This document shows positions 15,636 to 21,451 of a stretch of DNA of 21,451 nt, piece after piece. Source of the DNA: Acidobacteriaceae bacterium UBA1307 (lineage in GTDB: Bacteria; Acidobacteriota; Terriglobia; Terriglobales; Acidobacteriaceae); assembly GCA_002307235.1 (NCBI GenBank), contig DBTV01000024.1, positions 1 through 21,451 of the forward strand, given 5' to 3'. The stretch's first letter is position 1. Each line of letters starts with the position of its first letter. A program made the translations under genes and the position numbers. The notes beneath the pieces are model-generated. The model made no database searches. It had not been told where the DNA came from and saw nothing but the letters and a program-made list of their open reading frames with translations.

Positions 15636-17003
15636 GTGAAACCTACTTTTCAAACCGCTCTTCTGCGCCGCAGACACTGGCTTGCCGCTGCAACGCTGTT
15701 GGTCGTTGCCACGGTCGCTCTGGTGCTCCGCGCCGCGCACGCGCCCGATACTCCGACCGCCGCCGTCACGCCCTACCCGCACGATCTGGCCCAGGTCAGC
15801 TTTACGGTCGCTGGCGACGTAATTCCCCATGAGGCCGTGCGCAACGCCGCAGCCGCAGCGGGCGAAGGCACCTCCGGCTGGACCGCGCTGTTTTCTGGCG
15901 TCGCCGACCTCTTCCATGCCGCCGACTTCGGCTTCGTCAATCTCGAAACCCCGGTGGCTCCACAGCACGATCACGGCACGCGCGCCTTTCTCTTCGACGC
16001 GCCGCTGGCTCTGCCCGAAGCGCTCAAGGCATCGGGCGTCAAGATCGTCTCCTTTGCCAACAATCACGCCATGGATCAGGGCTGGGTCGGCTTTGCCGAA
16101 ACCCGCCAGCATCTGCGCGAGCTCGGCCTCATCTTTGCCGGCACCAGCGATGGCGCCTCTGACGCCTTTCAGCCTGTCTTCACCGAGGCCCACGGCATCC
16201 GGGTCGGCTGGCTCGGCATCACCCGCTGGCTCAACGGCAATCGCAATCCCGACGACCCCGCCGCTCCGCACGTCAATCTCTACGCCTACCCCGGCGAGGT
16301 CGGCGCCGCGACCGGCCCCACCGCAGAGCAGATTTTTGCCGCCATCAAAGCCGCCCGCGCCCAGTGCGATCTGCTCGTCGTCTCCATGCACTGGGGCGTC
16401 GAATACGCCACCACACCCCGCGCCGAAGACGTCGCGCTCGCCCACGCCATGCTCGACGCCGGAGCCTCGGTCATCGTCGGCCATCATCCGCATGTGCTGC
16501 AACCGGTCGAGACCTATCGCACCCAGGATGGCCGCAACACCGTCATCTTCTACTCGCTCGGCAACTTTTTATCGAACCAGTCGCGCGGCTACGTCGACGG
16601 CCTGATGCCGGACGCCACCGGCGATCCGCGCGATGCGCTCATTGCCCAGTTCTCGGCCGTGCGCCGCGACTACGGTCCGGCCGGTGTCAAAGTCGAGCTC
16701 GGCCACGTCGGCATTCTTCCCGTCTGGGGAGAAAACAACCGCAACCTGATCGCCGCAGGCCGCGCCAAAACTCCCGTCATCCGTCCCGTGCTCATCGACC
16801 GCGAGATTCCCCGTCTGCAAAAGGAACTCGATGCGCTCGACGCCGATGGCAGCGACCCGGCAGCCTTTCCTGCTGAAAAGAAGAAAAAGTATGTGGAACT
16901 GACAACGCAGCTCAAGCTGCTCACCGACCGTCGCGCACTCATTCTCAACCGCACCGGCGATGAGTATCTCGCCGCGCCGCCCAAGCTCCCCGTGAAGCCG
17001 TAA
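15636..17003 (+). CDS. CapA-family (PGA_cap) metallophosphatase-fold protein
   Basis: The protein has 455 residues, starting at GTG with no clear ribosome binding site. Residues 15-33 form a membrane anchor or uncleaved signal, so the catalytic domain is probably outside the cytoplasm. CapA-type motifs occur in order: AGDVIPHEA (D61), VNLETPV (102-107), FANNHAMDQG (N142, N143, H144), MHWGVEY (H252), VGHHPHVLQPVE (H283, H284, H286) and YSLGNFLSNQ. These form the binuclear metal site of the calcineurin-like fold. In Bacillus, CapA takes part in poly-gamma-glutamate export and anchoring. Here no capB or capC gene is adjacent, so the substrate is open; many bacteria carry such lone members. A Lys-rich helical C-terminus (380-430) lies beyond the core. 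Confidence 0.88.
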   Translation: MKPTFQTALLRRRHWLAAATLLVVATVALVLRAAHAPDTPTAAVTPYPHDLAQVSFTVAGDVIPHEAVRNAAAAAGEGTSGWTALFSGVADLFHAADFGFVNLETPVAPQHDHGTRAFLFDAPLALPEALKASGVKIVSFANNHAMDQGWVGFAETRQHLRELGLIFAGTSDGASDAFQPVFTEAHGIRVGWLGITRWLNGNRNPDDPAAPHVNLYAYPGEVGAATGPTAEQIFAAIKAARAQCDLLVVSMHWGVEYATTPRAEDVALAHAMLDAGASVIVGHHPHVLQPVETYRTQDGRNTVIFYSLGNFLSNQSRGYVDGLMPDATGDPRDALIAQFSAVRRDYGPAGVKVELGHVGILPVWGENNRNLIAAGRAKTPVIRPVLIDREIPRLQKELDALDADGSDPAAFPAEKKKKYVELTTQLKLLTDRRALILNRTGDEYLAAPPKLPVKP

Positions 17004-17009
17004 GCAGAC

Positions 17010-17039
17010 AAAAAAAGCCTCCGGAAATCCCGGAGGCCT
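17010..17039 (-). terminator. Rho-independent terminator of the flavocytochrome operon
   Basis: On the minus strand GCCTCCGG (17037-17030) pairs with CCGGAGGC (17024-17017) around the 5-base loop GATTT, followed by a run of seven T (17016-17010). It lies 20 bases beyond the cytochrome stop codon. In the other direction it lacks a T tract but may still help end the convergent CapA-like transcript. Confidence 0.9.
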
Positions 17040-17056
17040 GTGCGAGCAGCAGAAGA

Positions 17057-17437
17057 TCAGTTCTTCTTGCTGTTTCGCGCCAATTTCATATCGCCGTGAC
17101 ACTGCTGGCAAAAGACCACATCCTTCGTGTGTCCTTTGTGGCACTCCGTGCAACTGATGTTCTGCAGCGTCTGGTGGTTGTCATGCGGATTCGGCTCCAT
17201 GTCCTGCGTCCGCTTGGCTACCTCATCAAAGCTCTGATGGCAGCTCAGGCACTTGTCGCCCGTCACCGCCTTCTTCGGCCCGTCACCATCGTGACATGCG
17301 GTGCAATCGAGCCCCTTGGCAATATGCTTGCCCGAGGTGTAGTGAATCTTGCCGTCGCCGGTCTTCTGCGAAAACGCGCCCATCGCCAGCATCGCGCATA
17401 GACAGACGCCAAAAAAAACGTAACTGATCTTTCTCAT
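17057..17437 (-). CDS. Periplasmic tetraheme cytochrome c (flavocytochrome c3-type heme subunit)
   Basis: The protein has 126 residues. The frame is open further upstream to 17587, but GGAG seven bases before the ATG at 17437 and the signal peptide (residues 1-24, ending MGAFSQ) define the start. Four heme-binding motifs are present: CTACH (45-49), CLSCH (63-67), CTECH (96-100) and CQQCH (110-114). Extra His residues at 32, 38, 85, 88 and 103 can act as distal ligands. Size and spacing resemble the small tetraheme cytochromes and the N-terminal heme domain of Shewanella fumarate reductase. It follows the flavoprotein gene by 59 bases and probably delivers electrons to it in the periplasm. No membrane quinol dehydrogenase gene is seen in the window. 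Confidence 0.93.
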   Translation of the reverse strand: MRKISYVFFGVCLCAMLAMGAFSQKTGDGKIHYTSGKHIAKGLDCTACHDGDGPKKAVTGDKCLSCHQSFDEVAKRTQDMEPNPHDNHQTLQNISCTECHKGHTKDVVFCQQCHGDMKLARNSKKN

Positions 17438-17496
17438 TCGAAACTCCAGCGGCCGCGACGGGATCTTGCCCTCGCCGCGGCCTGATTGGGGAAAAC

Positions 17497-19035
17497 CTAC
17501 TTGGCAGTCTTGACGTACTCGGCGGCTTCCGCGCCCGTAATGCGGCCCGAGGTCGCCGCCAGTCCGAAGGCATAACCGCTGGTCCACAGCGTGTAGGTGT
17601 CACCAAAGTTGCCGCCTAGATCAGATCCCGCGATGTACAGCGACGGAATCACCTGATCCTTCCCGCTCAGCGCGCGGAAGTTCGTGTCCACCTTCACGCC
17701 ACCGATCGAGGTAAAGTACATCGGCACCAGTCGCAGCGCATGCAGCTTGCCGTTTTTGACCGGGACCGCATAGCGCACATCCTTCGCAAAGGCATCGTCG
17801 TGGCCCTTGGCCTGGATCTGGTTGTAGCTGGCAATCGTCGCCTCCAGCTTGGCCGGATCGGCGCCGATCTTCTTCGCCAGCTCGGCCACCGTGTCGGCCT
17901 CGAAGTAGACATCGCTGCCCTTGGCAATCGCCTTGGCCTCTTCGGCCGGCAGGCTGGTCAGTTTGGTGCCAATCGGAACCAGAACGCCCACGCCGTTGTC
18001 GATGCCGGTTTCGATCTCGTACTTCTGCACCGTCTCATCCCAGATGGCCCAGGCAATGCTGTCGCGCTGTCCGTAGATTGCATTGCCGGCCAGCGCAAAG
18101 TCGTAGGCCTTGCCCTCATCGGCAAAACGGTCACCGTACTTGTTCACCCAGAGAATCGGTTGCCAGCTCATCGAGAACAGACTCGCCAGCGGCATCACGC
18201 CCTTGCCCACCGCGCCCGGATGCATCATCAGGCCCATGTGCCCATCGGTCTCCGCACCGGCTGTGATGGCCATGTTGATGCCGTCACCGTTTTTGTGAAA
18301 CGGCGCCGTCGCAAAGACGCGGCTCGGATCAAAGCGCGTGTACTTGGCGATCATCTCGCGGCTGGCCGGAAAACCACCCGAGCCCAAAATCACCGCCTTG
18401 CCGTAGATCGCGTAGGTGTTGCCGTCCTTGTCCTTGGCATGAACGCCTTCGATCTTGCCGTTGTTCTGGATCAGGTCAAGGGCCGGCGTCGAGAGCATGA
18501 TCTTCACGCCCAGCTCATCGGCATGGTCCTTGAGGCAGGCGATCAACGCCGCGCCATGGTGAATGCCCTTGTAGTCCTGCACCAGGTGCCAGGTCGGCGG
18601 CTCGTCCGGCGAAATGCTGGTCGGGTTAAAGGACAACCCCAGCGTATCCAGCCAGGCAATCGTCTTCGGCGACTCGTCGATCACCGTGCGCACCAGCGCC
18701 GCGTCGGCCTCCCAGTGATTGAACTCCATCGCCTGCTTGAAGGCATAATCCTTGGTCAAAGGCGAAGCCTTCTTGCGCAGCTCGTCGGTTTCCACCGCGA
18801 ACAGACCTTCGGCATAGCGCGCCGCGCCGCCCAGCGTCGACTCCTTCTCGAGCAAAATCACCTTTGCGCCATGCTGTGCCGCCGACACCGCCGCCGACAA
18901 GCCCGCCGCGCCACCGCCTACCACCACCACGTCGGTCTTCAACTCCGTCTCGGCCGCATGACCGAACGCAGGCAGCAACAGGGTGACAGAAAAAAAAGTG
19001 GCCGCAATCGCCTGCTTCAAACTCAGATGTTTCAT
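17497..19035 (-). CDS. Secreted FAD-dependent reductase, fumarate/urocanate reductase-like
   Basis: The protein has 512 residues from the ATG at 19035, chosen because it opens a signal peptide (1-27, ending PAFGHA). The longer frame to 19179 adds a charged, unlikely leader. The FAD dinucleotide fold is at 34-65 (TDVVVVGGGAAGLSAAVSAA, then acidic E63), with HKNGDGINMA (247-256) and a C-terminal flavin contact region from 464. Overall it matches the flavoprotein part of flavocytochrome c3. The catalytic Arg of fumarate reductase (R402 in Shewanella FccA, motif TTRD) aligns with Tyr311 (KAYD). FccA H504 aligns near T442 (MYFTSIGG), and the NRLGGNA segment with R544 is replaced by GDTYTLWTSGYA. 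The substrate is therefore probably not fumarate. It pairs with the downstream tetraheme cytochrome. Confidence 0.88.
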   Translation of the reverse strand: MKHLSLKQAIAATFFSVTLLLPAFGHAAETELKTDVVVVGGGAAGLSAAVSAAQHGAKVILLEKESTLGGAARYAEGLFAVETDELRKKASPLTKDYAFKQAMEFNHWEADAALVRTVIDESPKTIAWLDTLGLSFNPTSISPDEPPTWHLVQDYKGIHHGAALIACLKDHADELGVKIMLSTPALDLIQNNGKIEGVHAKDKDGNTYAIYGKAVILGSGGFPASREMIAKYTRFDPSRVFATAPFHKNGDGINMAITAGAETDGHMGLMMHPGAVGKGVMPLASLFSMSWQPILWVNKYGDRFADEGKAYDFALAGNAIYGQRDSIAWAIWDETVQKYEIETGIDNGVGVLVPIGTKLTSLPAEEAKAIAKGSDVYFEADTVAELAKKIGADPAKLEATIASYNQIQAKGHDDAFAKDVRYAVPVKNGKLHALRLVPMYFTSIGGVKVDTNFRALSGKDQVIPSLYIAGSDLGGNFGDTYTLWTSGYAFGLAATSGRITGAEAAEYVKTAK

Positions 19036-19147
19036 ACGATAATCGCGCAAGCAAAGATCTTGAACCAGAACCAGCGATGAAACTACTCCGCGTGCGCATT
19101 CCCCTTTGTGAAGTAACATTTCGATCTTAGTCCGCGCCGACTCTTTC

Positions 19148-19195
19148 AACTCATATAAGTTTTTGTTGTGATTCTTCATCTCATTTGCAAGAATC
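19148..19195. promoter_or_regulatory. Candidate LysR-regulator binding region with two inverted repeats
   Basis: The 196-base gap between the divergent flavoprotein and LysR genes contains two dyads. GATTCTT (19170-19176) and AAGAATC (19189-19195) are exact 7-bp inverted repeats with a 12-base spacer. AACTCATATAAGTT (19148-19161) is nearly palindromic. A divergent LysR gene often binds such sites to control both promoters. The classical T-N11-A pattern is not strictly met, so this is a candidate only. Confidence 0.45.
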
Positions 19196-19231
19196 TAGAG
19201 GCCACAACCAGCACGCTGCAAGGACAAAATC

Positions 19232-20137
19232 ATGGAAATCCGGCACCTGAAATACATGGTCGCGGTCACCGACGAAGGCCAGTTCCATCGCGCCGCCAAG
19301 CGGCTGCACATCGTTCCACCCGCGCTCAGCCAGAACATTCGCCAGCTCGAAGAAGAAATCGGTACACCGTTATTCAAGCGCACCACGCGCCATCTGGAGC
19401 TGACCAGCGCTGGCCGCATCTTCTACGAACAGGCTCTTGGCGTTTTGCGCCAACTTGAGTCGATGCCCCACGATGCGCTCCGCGCCGCCGCCGGCACCAC
19501 CGGAACCATTACTCTCGGATTTACTGAAACCGCCGTCTTCGGCCCGTTCCGCGAGATCATGCGCCGCTTCCACCTGATCTATCCGCGCGTGCGCATCGTC
19601 ACTCGCGAGTGTTCGCCCTCCTCGCTCTTCGAGCGGCTCAACGATGGAACCATCGACATTGCCTGCAGTGAAGAATGCGTACTCAACGCGCATCAGGACG
19701 CCGTCCGCCTTCCTGCGATCAACGTCGTCGTCGCACTGCATCAGACCCATCCACTCGCCAACGAAACAACCCCGCTGCCCCTTGCCCAACTCGAAGGCGA
19801 GTCCTTCATTCTGCCCACGCAAAACAGCAACTGGAGCGTCTATGAGATGCTGGCCCGCGCACTGGCCGCGGCCGGCGTCACGCCCCGTCAGGAGTACGGG
19901 GTCGACAGCGCCATCTCCGGCATCGCGCTCGTCGCCGGCGGCCTCGGCGTCTGCCTCGTACCCGGCTTCACGCCCAGCCTGCACAAAGAGGTCGTCTATC
20001 GCACCGTACTGCCACGGCTGCGCCTGACCCCGCAAATTGTCTGGATGAAGAGCAACCGCTCGCCGGCGGTCGCCAATTTTGTCTCCCTGGCGCAGAAGCG
20101 CCGTGGACATGGGCGCGCCGTTGCAGCGCGCCCTTAA
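19232..20137 (+). CDS. LysR-family transcriptional regulator
   Basis: The protein has 301 residues, the usual length. The N-terminal winged helix-turn-helix covers residues 1-60 (MEIRHLKYMVAVTDEGQFHR, then AAKRLHIVPPALSQNIRQLE and LFKRTTRHLELTSAG). The effector-binding periplasmic-binding-protein-like domain follows from about 90 (TITLGFTETAVFGPFREI), with the second lobe to about 290. AAGGA seven bases before the ATG supports the start. It is transcribed away from the flavoprotein-cytochrome operon, the classical arrangement for a LysR protein that controls its neighbour in response to a substrate, so it probably regulates the reductase. The effector is unknown, but residues of its second domain could reflect the substrate of the reductase. 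Confidence 0.94.
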   Translation: MEIRHLKYMVAVTDEGQFHRAAKRLHIVPPALSQNIRQLEEEIGTPLFKRTTRHLELTSAGRIFYEQALGVLRQLESMPHDALRAAAGTTGTITLGFTETAVFGPFREIMRRFHLIYPRVRIVTRECSPSSLFERLNDGTIDIACSEECVLNAHQDAVRLPAINVVVALHQTHPLANETTPLPLAQLEGESFILPTQNSNWSVYEMLARALAAAGVTPRQEYGVDSAISGIALVAGGLGVCLVPGFTPSLHKEVVYRTVLPRLRLTPQIVWMKSNRSPAVANFVSLAQKRRGHGRAVAARP

Positions 20138-20159
20138 CGGCAGTCCGTCGACGGACTGC
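20111..20159. terminator. Tandem hairpins between convergent lysR and metH
   Basis: GGGCGCGC (20111-20118) and GCGCGCCC (20126-20133) form an 8-bp stem overlapping the last lysR codons. Just after the stop, positions 20140-20159 are a perfect 20-bp palindrome (GCAGTCCGTC and its complement), able to form a tight hairpin. Only a short TTCTT follows on the plus strand. The pair probably acts as a bidirectional terminator for the two converging genes. Confidence 0.6.
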
Positions 20160-20163
20160 GTTC

Positions 20164-21451
20164 TTAAAGTGAGAAGTACTTCGCCTGCGGATGATGAACG
20201 ACGATGGCGTTGGTGCTCTGCTCGGGTTCCAGATGATAGCCCTCTGTGAGCCGCACGCCGATGTTTTCCTCGGGTTTGAGCAGGTGGAAGATCTTTTCCT
20301 GATCTTCGAGGTTGGGGCAGGCCGGGTAGCCAAACGAGTAGCGCGAACCGCGATATTGCTGGCGGAAGAGATCGCGAATCTGGCTGGCATCGTCGCCCTG
20401 AATCCCCAAAAACTCGCGCACGCGCTTGTGCGTAAACTCGGCGAGAGCCTCGGCGGTTTCAACCGATAGCCCGTGCAAATAGAGGTAGCGGGTAAAGTCG
20501 CCCGCATCGAAGAGCTTCTGCGTGGCAGTGCTCGCGCCCGGACCAACGGTCACAATCGAGAAGCCGACAACGTCGCGACGGGCCGAGGTCACCGGCTCGA
20601 AGAAGTCCGAGAGAGCGAGGCTGCGACCCCGCGTCTGGCGCGGAAAGCTGATTCGTTCAATCTCGCGCGTAGGCTCCTCGGGATCATAGATGATCAGATC
20701 ATCGTGGTCGCTCGCACAGGGGTAAAAACCAACGACGGCCTTCGGCGTAAAGCTGCCCGAGGCCTTCACCTCTTCCTGCAATTCGCGCAAAATGGGCCGG
20801 TACTTTTCCTCGATGAGCTTCGGATACTCGGCCTGGGGCACGGACTTGAGCTGCCACTGCGTCTTGAAGAGCGAGACCTCGTTGATGTAGCCGAAGAGCG
20901 TATCGAGATCGAAGTCGGTAAAGGTGCGCGCGCCCCAAAAGGCGGGCGTGGGCAAAGTGTCGAGCAGTTTGACCACCGGCGAACGGCCCTCGGGGGTCAG
21001 CGGCATCGGCGCCAGATCCGGGTCTTCCACAACGGGCTTGACCTCGACGGCGCGGACGGTCTTGCCCTCTTCAAGCCGGGCGGTGCGGTGCTCGGGGTCG
21101 CTCGAGGTGATGTCGTTGGCCAGATTCAGTCCGGCGAAGGCGTCCTCGGCATAGTAGACCGGGCCGGAGTAGACGCCGCGCAGGTCGTGCTCGACATAAC
21201 GGCGGGTGAGCGCCGCGCCGCCGCAGATCACCGGCGTAGTCATGCCCAGCCGTTCCAGATCCTCAAGCACGTACTTCATCTCAAGGGTGGATTTGACCAG
21301 CAGGCCGCTGAGGCCGATCATGTCGGCCTTGTGCTCGCGCGCAGCGCTGATGATGGCGTCCGAGGGCTGCTTGATGCCGAGGTTGACCACCTTGAATCCA
21401 TTGTTCGACATGATGATGTCGACGAGATTCTTGCCGATGTCGTGCACGTCG
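20164..21451 (-). CDS. metH: Cobalamin-dependent methionine synthase, C-terminal part (partial)
   Basis: The gene runs off the right edge, and about 429 residues are visible. The first visible residues give the cobalamin-binding motif D-V-H-D-I-G-K-N, whose His coordinates the cobalt. The rest of the Rossmann-type B12 domain follows, with GLSGLLVKST and ICGGAALTRRYV. The activation domain comes next, binding S-adenosylmethionine for reductive reactivation, with the signature RGSRYSFGYPACPN about 60 residues from the end (near 20320-20350). The GTG at 21447 is an internal Val codon, not the start. The enzyme moves a methyl group from methyltetrahydrofolate to homocysteine through methylcobalamin in the cytoplasm. 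The homocysteine and folate domains lie outside the window or in a separate gene. Confidence 0.95.
   Translation of the reverse strand, partial: DVHDIGKNLVDIIMSNNGFKVVNLGIKQPSDAIISAAREHKADMIGLSGLLVKSTLEMKYVLEDLERLGMTTPVICGGAALTRRYVEHDLRGVYSGPVYYAEDAFAGLNLANDITSSDPEHRTARLEEGKTVRAVEVKPVVEDPDLAPMPLTPEGRSPVVKLLDTLPTPAFWGARTFTDFDLDTLFGYINEVSLFKTQWQLKSVPQAEYPKLIEEKYRPILRELQEEVKASGSFTPKAVVGFYPCASDHDDLIIYDPEEPTREIERISFPRQTRGRSLALSDFFEPVTSARRDVVGFSIVTVGPGASTATQKLFDAGDFTRYLYLHGLSVETAEALAEFTHKRVREFLGIQGDDASQIRDLFRQQYRGSRYSFGYPACPNLEDQEKIFHLLKPEENIGVRLTEGYHLEPEQSTNAIVVHHPQAKYFSL

Noticed and set aside
15622..15638. A -10-like TATTCT just before the GTG of the CapA-like gene, suggesting a leaderless transcript
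   Set aside because: There is no matching -35 box, and the gene may be co-transcribed with the small gene 35 bases upstream.
17740..19080. A 446-codon frame antisense to the flavoprotein gene
   Set aside because: Composition (Arg, His, Leu, Gln rich) and complete overlap with a clear enzyme gene mark it as a shadow.

Overview
The window looks like a chromosomal segment of an Acidobacteriota (class Terriglobia) bacterium. This is inferred from the high GC content, the very long Oar-like TonB-dependent receptor with an N-terminal carboxypeptidase-regulatory-like domain, and the mix of short operons of unrelated housekeeping genes. No species is claimed. There is no sign of a phage, insertion sequence, CRISPR array or integrated element. 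The window reads as ordinary chromosome with a few notable modules.

Layout from left to right. Positions 1-2425 hold two distantly related seven-helix membrane proteins of unknown function, on opposite strands, flanking a small membrane-anchored hypothetical protein. Positions 2705-3181 hold a universal stress protein on the minus strand, followed by a putative outer-membrane protein on the plus strand (3397-4176). Positions 4180-7016 form a tight minus-strand operon: mazG, then a GNAT acyltransferase, then an enolase-superfamily enzyme of the OSBS/N-succinylamino-acid racemase type. A divergent prepilin peptidase (7112-8032) and a tRNA-Arg(CCU) gene follow.

Positions 8300-11157 form a complete cobalamin-uptake transcription unit. 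A near-consensus sigma70 promoter is followed by a cobalamin riboswitch, a small hairpin against the ribosome binding site, a BtuB-like TonB-dependent receptor and a strong terminator. A second, much larger Oar-like TonB-dependent receptor (11507-14983) follows with its own 350-base leader and terminator. After it come a small exported hypothetical protein and a CapA-family metallophosphatase-fold protein.

Positions 17057-20137 hold a flavocytochrome-like module. A tetraheme cytochrome c and a secreted FAD-dependent reductase are encoded in one minus-strand operon, and a LysR regulator is transcribed divergently. The reductase resembles the flavoprotein half of Shewanella fumarate reductase but lacks its catalytic Arg and its substrate-carboxylate ligands, so its substrate is probably not fumarate. 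The window ends inside metH (cobalamin-dependent methionine synthase, minus strand), which consumes the cofactor that the riboswitch-controlled receptor would import.

The most interesting items are the two-gene flavocytochrome with an altered active site, the complete cobalamin riboswitch unit, the racemase/acyltransferase pair that suggests D- to L-amino-acid conversion, and a 16-bp repeat spaced exactly 80 bp apart ahead of the large receptor. Several gene starts were moved downstream from the longest reading frame on the evidence of ribosome binding sites and signal peptides.
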